Assembly: GCA_963803495.1 (NCBI GenBank)
Contig: CAWDMP010000002.1
Coordinates: 1,364,001 to 1,428,000 of the forward strand
DNA length: 64,000 nt
From: Persicitalea sp963803495
GTDB taxonomy: Bacteria > Bacteroidota > Bacteroidia > Cytophagales > Spirosomataceae
Direction: 5' to 3'
Positions 25,532 to 34,157 of the stretch are shown here, in pieces. Numbering within the stretch: position 1 is the first letter of the stretch; each line of letters opens with the position of its first letter. The notes below the pieces were generated by a model. It did no database searches. It was not told where the DNA came from and saw nothing but the letters and a program-made list of their open reading frames with translations. A program made the translations under genes and the position numbers.

Positions 25532-25634
25532 AATTTCTGATTCTTTAAAAAATTATTTTTTATCCTGGTTTTTGAAAATTCCCCCCTTAAAAACAATGTC
25601 GCGTCTCCAACGCTGTCAGCGTTGTGAGACTTAT

Positions 25635-27614
25635 TCAATGCAAATCCTCGATTCTAAACAAGTGAAACGGCATGATATGCGGGTTTAACTCCACGTAATT
25701 CCATTCGCCGCACCACGTAAACATCGCGCCCGTCACCAAATCATGCACGCGGATACGCTTCATTGTGGTCCTTTCCCAGTAGATGCAATGGCAACTGCAC
25801 CCAGCCCGATTGCGTATTGTAGCCGTCCAGATTGACGACGCACAAAATCCGGTTGCCGTTGGGATGAATTTTGGTGTACGCCATCAGTTGGTCGTTGGCC
25901 ACTTGGCAAAAGTGCAAGTTGTTGGTGACCTGCAGGGCGGTGTTTTCGCGCCGCTGCCGGTTGATGATCCGCATCAGGTACGTCAGCTTGGTTTCGCGGT
26001 TCCAGTCCCAGTGCCGTACTTCGTATTTCTCGGAATTGAGGTACTCTTCCTTGCCCGGGTACGCCTCGTGAATCATGTACTCGAACACGGGTCCGAACAC
26101 ACCATAATTGGACGACATCGTGGCCGCCATAAAGTACCGCATCAAGAAGAAAGGCTCGTGCCCGCTCTGCAATTGGTAAGGGTTGATGTCGTGGGTGTTA
26201 GGCCAAAAACTCGGACGGTAGTAGTCCTTCATGTCCGATTGCGTGAGCTCGGTGAGGTACTGCTCCAGCTCCCATTTTTCGGTGCGCCAGGTGAAGTAGG
26301 TGTACGATTGCGCGAAGCCGACTTTGGCCAATTGCCGCATCACCTTGGGACGCGTGAACGCCTCCGACAGGAAAATCATGTCGGGGTACTGCGCCCGCAC
26401 TTCGGCGATGACCCATTCCCAAAACTTGAAAGCCTTCGTGTGCGGATTGTCGACCCGCACGATGCGCACGCCCCACTCGGCCCACAGCAGCAGAATGCGG
26501 CGCATTTCGAGCCACAGGCCTTGCCAGTCGGCGCTCTCAAAGTTAATGGGGTAAATATCCTGGTACTTCTTGGGAGGATTTTCGGCGTACTGAATGCTGC
26601 CGTCAGGCCGGATCTTGAACCAATCAGGATGTGCCTTCACCCAGGGATGGTCGGGCGAGCACTGGATCGCGAGGTCCATCGCCACCTCCATGCCGTACTC
26701 CTTGGCGGCACTCACCAGCTGCTTAAAATCTTCCAAAGTACCCAAATCGGGATTGATGGCATCGTGGCCACCCAACTCGTTACCAATGGCGTAAGGCACC
26801 CCCGGCTCGCCCGGTTCGGCGGTCACCACGTTGTTCTTGCCCTTCCTGAATTGTTGCCGATCGGGTGAATCGGCGGCAGGTACAGCACGTCGAAACCCAG
26901 ACCGGCCACGCGGGGCAATAGATTGATTTGGTCCTGAAAAGTACCATGCTGGCCCGGTTCCAGGGCCGACGAGCGCGGAAACATCGAGTACCAGGCGCTG
27001 AAACCGGCCTTAGCGCGGTCGACGTTCAGCGGCAGTTCGCGGTAGCGGGTCGTGTACTGCCGCTCGGGATAGCGGTGCAACCACTCGGTCATGCGGAAAC
27101 TCAACGCCAGTTGGCGGGCATCTTCGTTGCGGTGCTCGTTGCGCATGATCTCGATGGCTTCTTCGATCAGCGGTTTGTCTTCGGCGGTAGCCTTGTCAAG
27201 CATACCTTCCAGGAATTCCGCGCCCATCAGCAGTTCGAGCGGCACACGCTGCCCGGCTTCAATTTTCAGCCGCGTGTCGTCCTGCCAAGTGTCGATATGG
27301 TCCACCCAGCCTTCAATGGTGTAGTAGTATTGGCCTTCTTTCTTAACGGTAAAATCTGCCTCGTAACGGTCGTTGTTGATGAGCGTCATGCCCATTTCGG
27401 TCCAGTCGGCGTCGTCGGTATGCTTGTACAACAGCCGAACTGCCACGTGGTCGTGGCCGTCGCAAAACACATCGCCTTCGACGTGGAGGGTATCGCCGGG
27501 TACCGCCTTGACGGCAAACCGGCCTTCGTTTATTTCAGGGATTACGTTTTCAATCACGACGCGGGTGCGGCCGTCGATGTTGTCGGGAATGAGGGACTTC
27601 TTCTTTTTCGCCAT
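25635..27614 (-). pseudogene. glgE: Alpha-1,4-glucan:maltose-1-phosphate maltosyltransferase, two frameshifts
   Basis: The frame from 27614 encodes the N-terminal GlgE domains up to PPIHPIG, then leaves register near 26835. The next frame resumes with VTAEPGEPG and carries the GH13_3 core (RIVRVDNPHTKAF with the Asp nucleophile, FLSEAFTRP with the acid Glu). A second shift near 25755 leads to the true C-terminus (VHDLVTGAMFTWCGEWNYVE) ending at 25635. GlgE extends alpha-glucan from maltose-1-phosphate made by the maltokinase next door; GlgB then branches it. Each break is one base, so indel errors are likely, but a decayed pathway is possible. Confidence 0.85.
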
Positions 27615-27911
27615 GAAAGCGGAGATTGATTTTTAGTGGATCGGGGTTTCTTTTGGCAAAATAGCGAAAATATGGGTTTAGTGGACGGTCAGCTTTTGGC
27701 AGTCGGCTTTCAGATTTTTATAAATACCTTATTTTCAATAATTTGAAATTATATTATTGATTTTGGCTTTACGGATTTCATGCGTGCCATCAAGGTGTGC
27801 CTGACACAGAATGAAGGTATAAAAACTATGGTGGGTCATTTGGAAATTTGGCTAAATTGCAAACCATTACGGCTTTTCCAACCCATACCACCATTTGATA
27901 CTCTCTGCAAA

Positions 27912-28196
27912 ATGCAAATCGAAAAAATCAAACAGGAGGTGACTCCGATCCTACAACGACACCACATCACCCGCGCTGGCCTATTTGGCTCCGTAGCATC
28001 AGGAACGGCTAGAGATGATAGCGATGTAGATATACTTGTTCAGTTAGGTAGTAAAATGGGATTACTGGAATTCGTGGGTATCAAACTCGAACTTGAAGAC
28101 AAACTGCGTAAAAAAGTGGATTTGGTCGAATACCGAGCCATCAAGCCCCGTTTGAAGGACCGAATTCTAGCCGAAGAAGTCAGGATATATGGCTAA
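27912..28196 (+). CDS. mntA: MNT-type nucleotidyltransferase antitoxin
   Basis: ATG 27912 gives 94 residues; earlier in-frame codons are not nucleotidyltransferase-like. The minimal nucleotidyltransferase motif FGSVASGTARDDSDVDILV has the GSx10DxD pattern with both metal-binding Asps. It overlaps the HEPN gene by 8 bp. In characterised MntA-HepT pairs the MNT protein AMPylates and so neutralises the HEPN RNase. No gene is visible in the roughly 300 bp upstream. Confidence 0.85.
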   Translation: MQIEKIKQEVTPILQRHHITRAGLFGSVASGTARDDSDVDILVQLGSKMGLLEFVGIKLELEDKLRKKVDLVEYRAIKPRLKDRILAEEVRIYG

Positions 28197-28548
28197 GAAA
28201 GAGAAACGCGACGAAATTGTATTCTTGCAAGACATACTAGATTGTATCGAAAAGATCGAGCAATATGTGGCTGAATTGTCACAAGCTGAATTTGAAGAGA
28301 GTTTTGAAAAGCAAGATGCTGTGATTCGTCGAATTGAAATCATGGGTGAAGCCGTGAAAAACTTATCTATGGATACACGTCGAAAATATCCGGAAATACC
28401 CTGGCGAAATTTTGCAGGGATGCGTGACATATTGATTCACCAGTACTTCGGTATCACATTAGAAATAGTTTGGCAGACTGCAACTGTTGAGATTCCAACT
28501 TTGAAAGATAAGATGATCCAGATTTTGAGGGAGGAAGAAATAGAGTAG
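28189..28548 (+). CDS. hepT: HEPN-domain toxin, HepT-like RNase
   Basis: The 119-residue all-helical protein has the HEPN catalytic motif RDILIHQYF (R-x4-H-x-Y), where the Tyr is the usual AMPylation target. It overlaps the MNT gene, giving the standard antitoxin-toxin order. The RNase is expected to cut RNA when the antitoxin is lost. All key residues are present, so the toxin should be competent. Confidence 0.87.
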   Translation: MAKKEKRDEIVFLQDILDCIEKIEQYVAELSQAEFEESFEKQDAVIRRIEIMGEAVKNLSMDTRRKYPEIPWRNFAGMRDILIHQYFGITLEIVWQTATVEIPTLKDKMIQILREEEIE

Positions 28549-28587
28549 GGGCCAACGCAAGATATACTATTCCTTTAACTGAAATTA

Positions 28588-31263
28588 ATGAAAACAGCAC
28601 GCTTTCTTGATCTTTGCAAACTGGTTTCCCTGTCAATTCTACCGGTATTTCTCGTCCAAACTACCACCGCCCAGACCCTCACCGGCACTGTGACCGACGC
28701 CGAGACCAGCGAGCCGCTGCCTTTCACGTCGGTGTACCTTAGCAACACTACCTACGCCACCGATTCCGATACGGCGGGTACCTACACGCTGGCCGGAATC
28801 CCGGCGGGACGCTACACGCTGGCTGTGCGGGTAGTGGGCTACACGCCTTACTACCAGACCGTAACGCTGCAAAAGGACATCAACACCCGCATCGACGTCA
28901 AACTCAAAGCCGACGGGCGCGAGCTGGCCGAAGTGAAGGTGACGGCCAAGCGAGACAAGGCCTGGGAGAAGCGTTACGAGACATTTACCAAGGTGTTTTT
29001 TGGCGAAAGCCAGGCCGCGCAACTCTGCAAACTCATCAATCCGTGGGTGGTGGAGTTGGAGGAAGATGGCAATACACTCACCGCCAAATCCGACCAAATC
29101 ATCGAGATCGAAAACCGGTACCTGGGCTATAAAGTACTGTACGATCTGCGGTCGTTTCGGTACAACGGCGACGAAACTTTTTACAGTGGACTTACCTCTT
29201 TTCAGCCGCTGATTGCAGCCAATCCCGCCGAGGTTGCACAGTGGAAGGCCAATCGCGAGAAGGCATTCTTCGGCTCGGAGACTCACCTCTTCAAAAATCT
29301 GGCCGAGCGAAAAGTCGCCGAGGCGGGCTATGAAGCGTTTGTCGACAAGCCCGGCGCCGATCCGCACAACCGAAGTGCTTTCTTTTATCAAGATCAAGTC
29401 AAAAAACTTACGCCTTTCGACCTCGACACGTTGGTGATGGGTACAGTGGGCAAGTACTACATCCCGCTGCCGCGCCGCTTCGAGCTGCACAGCGCCAGCA
29501 GCGAAGGGGGCAAGTTCGCCATCTACCGCGACAAGCCCGCTCAGATTTCCTGGATCGAAACGACCGGCCGACCGCTGCTCTTTAACGACGACGGACTGCT
29601 GCTCAATCCGCAGGAATGGGCGGTTTCGGGCTACCTCGCCAACCTCCGCATGGCCGAAACGCTGCCCATCAACTACCTCGCCGCCCAACGTGCGCCGAAG
29701 ATCAAACGCACCGGCGACGACTGGATCGAGCGGCCGCTGTTCACCACCGACCAGCCCTACTACCGCCCCGGTCAGAAGGTAAGCGTGGCCGGACAAATGC
29801 ACTACAACAATCCGATGTACCGCGATTCGCTGAGTCGCTTGCTCCGGGTCGAGCTTTTCAATCCGGGAAACAAAATGGTGCAGTCCGATCGCTGGGTCGT
29901 GCAAGAGGGTGCATTTCAGGGACAGATCACCCTGCCCGACACGCTGCTGTCGGGCGTGTACCTACTCCGGCTACACACCGAATGGATGCGAAATTTTGGG
30001 TCCGAGATCGCCAGTACCCAATGGCTACCGGTCATCGGGATTTCGGAAAAACCTGCTTCCATCGCCGCTGGTAGCGACTCGCTGCTGGCGCTCAGCGTTG
30101 CCCGTCGCGATACGGCACTGCAATGGAGACTCGACCCGGGCAATCTGAATTTATCGACGGTCAACCTGAGCGTACTGGATGAAACCACTACCCCGTTGGC
30201 CTACCCCGAAAGTACAGCTGAAAAGCCTGCCGATTCTTTCAATTTTCCTGAAAAACTAACTCACTCAATGGAGCGGGGCATCAATCTTTCGGGCCGGGTC
30301 ACGGGCAGGAGAGACAGACCTGTGACGGACGCTCAGGTACTGCTTATCGTGCCGCGCCAAGGCCTGAGTTTTGTGAGCCTGACCGACGCGGAGGGCGGCT
30401 TTCGTTTCAGCGATTTACCCATTCAGGGTACCCAGGAAGTAATCGTGAAGGCCATGAACGCGAAGGGAAAGTCGGCCGGCGACGTCACACTCGATGCGCC
30501 TGGTGCGGCACTGCCCCCCCCTACCCTCGCGCCCCCCGCCTTCCCGACCGGGCCCACGCTTACACCTGTCACGATTAACTACGATACGGATTACGCAGCC
30601 AAGGCGATTCAGCTGAACGAGGTAGCCGTCAAGGCGCAACGCACCCCGCCACCGCCCAAAGTGTACAAGCAACCCGACTACACGGTACAGGGCAAGGACT
30701 TGCAAGCCGCCACGGGCAGCAACTTTTTGGTGTCGTTGCAAGGTCGGGTGCCGGGGTTGGAAATCCGCGAAGCGTACGATCCTGACGGATTCTTGAAACT
30801 CAAAATTTTCATTCGGGGTGGTACCTCGGGCGGATTTAGCGGTACCAACAAAAACTCGCCGCTGTTCATGGTAGACGGGGTACCTTTCGAAGACATTAAC
30901 CAAATTGCCGGCATTTCACCTTCTTCGATCGACCGCGTGGAAGTACTCACCCGCGCCGAGCCGATGCTTGGGATGCGCGGCTACGGTGGGGTGATCTCGA
31001 TCTTCACCAAGCAAGGTGCGGGTACCATGGAAGACCCGGAACTGGAACCCGGCGCTCAGAAAGTCAAATTACAGGGGTACGCTTTGCCAAGCGCCGCAAA
31101 ACCGGCGAGCGTGGCTTGGCTCCCCGGCCTGCAGCTTGCGCCTGTCGGCATCACGAGCGGTACGCTGCCGCCGCTACCCACCGGGCAGTACCGCTTTGTG
31201 ATGGAAGGCTACACTTTGCAAGGCAAGCGGGTGCGTAGCTCGACGACAGTCGTGATCGAGTAA
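28588..31263 (+). CDS. Exported protein with carboxypeptidase-like repeat and TonB-plug domain, no barrel
   Basis: The 891-residue protein starts with a signal peptide and a CarboxypepD_reg-like domain (LTGTVTDAETSEPLPFTSVY). A large middle region follows, then a second regulatory-type beta domain near 570-620. A TonB-receptor plug-like domain closes it (MVDGVPFEDINQIAGISPSS, IDRVEVLTRAEPMLGMRGYG). The protein ends about 100 residues later, with no 22-strand barrel. Such proteins occur in Bacteroidota and may act as periplasmic or surface adaptors with SusC-like partners. No partner gene is adjacent; the role is unknown. Confidence 0.7.
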   Translation: MKTARFLDLCKLVSLSILPVFLVQTTTAQTLTGTVTDAETSEPLPFTSVYLSNTTYATDSDTAGTYTLAGIPAGRYTLAVRVVGYTPYYQTVTLQKDINTRIDVKLKADGRELAEVKVTAKRDKAWEKRYETFTKVFFGESQAAQLCKLINPWVVELEEDGNTLTAKSDQIIEIENRYLGYKVLYDLRSFRYNGDETFYSGLTSFQPLIAANPAEVAQWKANREKAFFGSETHLFKNLAERKVAEAGYEAFVDKPGADPHNRSAFFYQDQVKKLTPFDLDTLVMGTVGKYYIPLPRRFELHSASSEGGKFAIYRDKPAQISWIETTGRPLLFNDDGLLLNPQEWAVSGYLANLRMAETLPINYLAAQRAPKIKRTGDDWIERPLFTTDQPYYRPGQKVSVAGQMHYNNPMYRDSLSRLLRVELFNPGNKMVQSDRWVVQEGAFQGQITLPDTLLSGVYLLRLHTEWMRNFGSEIASTQWLPVIGISEKPASIAAGSDSLLALSVARRDTALQWRLDPGNLNLSTVNLSVLDETTTPLAYPESTAEKPADSFNFPEKLTHSMERGINLSGRVTGRRDRPVTDAQVLLIVPRQGLSFVSLTDAEGGFRFSDLPIQGTQEVIVKAMNAKGKSAGDVTLDAPGAALPPPTLAPPAFPTGPTLTPVTINYDTDYAAKAIQLNEVAVKAQRTPPPPKVYKQPDYTVQGKDLQAATGSNFLVSLQGRVPGLEIREAYDPDGFLKLKIFIRGGTSGGFSGTNKNSPLFMVDGVPFEDINQIAGISPSSIDRVEVLTRAEPMLGMRGYGGVISIFTKQGAGTMEDPELEPGAQKVKLQGYALPSAAKPASVAWLPGLQLAPVGITSGTLPPLPTGQYRFVMEGYTLQGKRVRSSTTVVIE

Positions 31264-31320
31264 TTCGTAAGTTCTACCAATTCTCCTGTCTAAAATCCAA
31301 TATTCAGCGTCCCCTATCCC

Positions 31321-32046
31321 ATGCTTTTAGTTTTCAAAAACCACGAAATCCTTTCCCAGGCCGTTGCCGAGCGTGTAGTGCAGGTACTGCAAGAAAAGCC
31401 TGACGCGCTGATTTGCCTGCCCTCAGGCAATACGCCCTTGCGACTGTTCGAGATTCTGGTCAATCAGCACGAGACAGGCCAGGTCGATTTCTCGCGCTGT
31501 ACCTTCGCGTTGCTGGACGAGTGGCTGGGCATGGACGGGAGCGATGAAGGTAGTTGCCGCTACTGGATCGACAAAGAACTCCTGAATCCGCTAGGCTTTC
31601 GGCCGGAGCAAATTATTGCTTTCGACGCCAAGAGTACCGACCTACCCACCGAATGTACCCGTGTCGACGAGCAAGTAGCCCGGCACGGCGGCTTCGACCT
31701 CATCGTGCTGGGCGTGGGCATGAATGGCCACCTGGCCCTGAACGAGCCCGGCGCTTCGCTGGATGCTTACACGCACACCACGGTACTCGACCCGCTCACA
31801 GCGCAAGTCGGGCAGAAGTACTTCAGCCAGCAAACCCCGCTTACCGGAGGGATTACGCTGGGCCTTCGCCATTTTAGCGAGGCAAAGCAGCTCATCGTGA
31901 TGGCCAGCGGTGAGGCCAAGGCACCCGTGATGAAGCGCGCGTTGGAAGGGTCAATAATGGAAGCCTTTCCGGCGAGCTTAGTACAGCGGGATGACGCGAT
32001 TCTGATCATGCTAGACGGAGCGGCGGCGGGGACGTTGGAGAAGTAG
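31321..32046 (+). CDS. nagB: Glucosamine-6-phosphate deaminase
   Basis: The 241-residue protein has the sugar-phosphate motif LPSGNTPLRLFEIL, DEWLGM with the catalytic Asp region, and LGVGMNGHLALNEPG with the general-base His. It converts glucosamine-6-phosphate to fructose-6-phosphate and ammonia, linking amino-sugar recycling to glycolysis. It is slightly shorter than the enterobacterial enzyme but lacks no motif. It sits alone between the TonB-plug gene and a toxin-antitoxin pair. Confidence 0.87.
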   Translation: MLLVFKNHEILSQAVAERVVQVLQEKPDALICLPSGNTPLRLFEILVNQHETGQVDFSRCTFALLDEWLGMDGSDEGSCRYWIDKELLNPLGFRPEQIIAFDAKSTDLPTECTRVDEQVARHGGFDLIVLGVGMNGHLALNEPGASLDAYTHTTVLDPLTAQVGQKYFSQQTPLTGGITLGLRHFSEAKQLIVMASGEAKAPVMKRALEGSIMEAFPASLVQRDDAILIMLDGAAAGTLEK

Positions 32047-32074
32047 TGGAAATACTCGCAACGAAGCAATAATC

Positions 32075-32560
32075 TCAGCTTGCCGACGGCAGACGGGGGT
32101 CGATTGGATAGGGATCGATAGAAACTACTCGGCATTCTTGGCGAGAGGCATGAAGTGGATCGATCAACACATTCCAAGAGGGTGAAAGTGGAACGACAGC
32201 CGAAGGTACGCCAAGACCCAGCTTTTTGTAAATACGGAATTGTTCTTCCGCAAATTCTGCCAGTCCCGGCGGCGTCACCAATGGATCATTCCAGCCCGTA
32301 GGTAATGTATCTGCATTCAAAAAGGCAATCGAATTATCGGGTACTGATATCTCGCACAAAATAAGTGGGGGCAAATCGGCGAGGGGAGTACCTTCCAAAT
32401 GGACCATGTATTCGAGCAAACAAAGCTCGGGGGTAGTGGCAGTGTAGACCATCGGGCGGCCCTTTCTATTCCACCGCCCACCCCAAAGTTGCGCACCGAT
32501 GCCATCCAAAATAGTATCGCGATAGTTGTCTGCCTGAATGCGGTAGAGCGTTGAAGCCAT
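32075..32560 (-). CDS. RES-domain toxin
   Basis: The 161-residue protein shows the RES-domain order: Arg in YRIQADNYRDT near the start, GGRWNRKGRPMVYTAT with the conserved Arg, then LCLLEYMVHLE. These residues line the NAD-binding pocket. RES toxins degrade NAD+. It starts at the stop of the antitoxin gene (overlapping TAATG), so the two are co-translated. All key motifs appear intact. Confidence 0.87.
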   Translation of the reverse strand: MASTLYRIQADNYRDTILDGIGAQLWGGRWNRKGRPMVYTATTPELCLLEYMVHLEGTPLADLPPLILCEISVPDNSIAFLNADTLPTGWNDPLVTPPGLAEFAEEQFRIYKKLGLGVPSAVVPLSPSWNVLIDPLHASRQECRVVSIDPYPIDPRLPSAS

Positions 32561-32979
32561 TAGCTAAAAACGCCGTGCGCTATTCGGCCCAGAACATCCT
32601 CCACCAATTGAACACCCGTCGGGCTGTCCAGCAAATCGAGCGGTTCGCGGCTATCCAGCAGTCGTAGGGGACGGCGTAACCAGCGGGTGAATTTCCCGGA
32701 ATCCTGGAAAACAGCCTCACCGTGAATCGCCAGCCTTTCGAGAAGCATCAGCCGCTCGGAAGTAGCGGCGTCGAGACGCCCGGATTTGGTTTGACGCTGG
32801 AACGTGGCAACCGATTGATTGAGAAGACGGGCCATTTCCTTATTAGTTATGCCCAGTAAACCCGCTATTCGCCCTCCCTCATTGCCCGGCAACCCTTCTC
32901 TGGATCGGGCAATGATTTGGAGGGGATTCTTTCTACCTGAAAATGCGACACTATTCATATTTAACAAGTTGGTTGACAT
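32560..32979 (-). CDS. Xre/ParS-type (DUF2384) antitoxin of the RES toxin
   Basis: The 139-residue protein has a helix-turn-helix-like N-terminal half (GITNKEMARLLNQSVATFQR) and a C-terminal toxin-binding domain (DUF2384; ends LLDSPTGVQLVEDVLGRIAHG). Such proteins bind and block RES toxins and repress their own promoter. It precedes the toxin and overlaps its start. The upstream region 32980-33192 is AT-rich and holds the likely shared promoter. Confidence 0.87.
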   Translation of the reverse strand: MSTNLLNMNSVAFSGRKNPLQIIARSREGLPGNEGGRIAGLLGITNKEMARLLNQSVATFQRQTKSGRLDAATSERLMLLERLAIHGEAVFQDSGKFTRWLRRPLRLLDSREPLDLLDSPTGVQLVEDVLGRIAHGVFS

Positions 32980-33192
32980 TGCGTCGATTATTTAGCTGGA
33001 TAGAATCATTTGACGACAAGATAACGATCTTTTGAGTCTTCACCTTACTTTCACTCCAAAATCCAGGCCTGCCTTCTTTTTCTGAATTTTGTTTGTGCGC
33101 TCCGAACTTACGACCTTTGAGATAGATTGGCGAAGGCCCACTTTCCTGCCATAACGCTAAATTCACATCCTTATAATCTTAAATCACAATTT

Positions 33193-33564
33193 ATGAAAAA
33201 CCGCAACTTATTACTTCTGGCCCTACTATTCATAGGACTGAGCCCCGCCTTCGCCCAAACCCAGCCGGACCTTACAGGTACCTGGATTTTCGACGTCGAT
33301 ACCGACATGGGTAGCGGCTCGCCTACGTTCGTCTTGAAACAAGACGTCGAAGGAAAACTCACGGGTACCTACCAGGGACAGTTGGGTAGTTCTGCTCTGA
33401 CCGGAACCCTCAAAGGCGATGTGGTACACGTTGAATTTACGGTGCAGGGAAATCTGGTGGAGTACGACGGCAAAGTCGAGAACGACGCCCTTAGCGGCAA
33501 AGTCAAGATTGGCACGATGGCTACGGGGACTTTTACGGGGAAGCGAAAGGAAAAGGAGCAGTAA
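33193..33564 (+). CDS. Secreted beta-rich hypothetical protein
   Basis: ATG 33193 gives 123 residues with a clear signal peptide ending SPAFAQ. A repeating beta pattern follows: DLTGTWIFDVDTDMG, KLTGTYQGQLG, LTGTLKGD, LSGKVKIGTMATGTFTGK. These G-T-rich hairpins are like small lipocalin-like or META-type exported domains seen in Bacteroidota. Function unknown. Confidence 0.65.
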   Translation: MKNRNLLLLALLFIGLSPAFAQTQPDLTGTWIFDVDTDMGSGSPTFVLKQDVEGKLTGTYQGQLGSSALTGTLKGDVVHVEFTVQGNLVEYDGKVENDALSGKVKIGTMATGTFTGKRKEKEQ

Positions 33565-33575
33565 TATCCGATACC

Positions 33576-34109
33576 ATGCAAAACATAGTTTACTACGTCG
33601 CCAGCTCTTTGGATGGCTACATCTGTGGTGAGAACGAGGATGTTAGCGGATTTGTGGGCGAAGGCAACGCCGTCGATAGGTATCTGAGTGACCTCAAAGA
33701 ATTCGATACGGTTATCATGGGCCGCAAGACCTACGAGTTTGGCTACAAATATGGTATGAAACCCGGTCAGCTTGCTTACGCGCACATGAAGCATTATATA
33801 TTTTCTGAAAGCCTGACCCTCGAAGCGCACGACCCCAAACTCCACATAAGGCCCATGCAGCTAGGCGAAATTGAGAAGGTCAGGAAACAATCAGAAACGG
33901 ATGTGTACCTCTGCGGTGGTGGGCAGTTTTCGGGTTGGCTGCTCGACAATCAGAAAGTCGATGTATTGAAAATCAAGCTCAACCCGCTGATCCTGGGCAA
34001 AGGAGTCAGGCTCTTCGGCGACTCAAAACAAAGCTTCAAAACGGAACTGATCGACAGCGAAATCTACGAGGGTGGTTTGCAGATAATGACTTATAAAATT
34101 ATCTACTGA
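33576..34109 (+). CDS. RibD C-terminal / dihydrofolate reductase-like protein
   Basis: The 177-residue protein matches the RibD_C family: VASSLDGYICGENEDV at the start, FDTVIMGRKTYEFG, and the NADPH-site DVYLCGGGQFSGWLL. Members reduce pteridine- or pyrimidine-type substrates, and many have no known substrate. It starts 12 bp after the previous gene, so the two may share a transcript. It lacks a deaminase domain and is not the full RibD enzyme. Confidence 0.85.
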   Translation: MQNIVYYVASSLDGYICGENEDVSGFVGEGNAVDRYLSDLKEFDTVIMGRKTYEFGYKYGMKPGQLAYAHMKHYIFSESLTLEAHDPKLHIRPMQLGEIEKVRKQSETDVYLCGGGQFSGWLLDNQKVDVLKIKLNPLILGKGVRLFGDSKQSFKTELIDSEIYEGGLQIMTYKIIY

Positions 34110-34157
34110 ACCCAAAAAGTACCCACAAAAGCACTATCCACTATCCATTAGATAAAA

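Noticed and set aside
25783..26868. 361-codon open frame antisense to glgE, with others at 26928-27629, 24257-25120 and 28639-29904
   Set aside because: They mirror GC-rich coding DNA on the other strand, have shuffled low-complexity products and no recognisable domain; the sense strand holds clear enzyme motifs.
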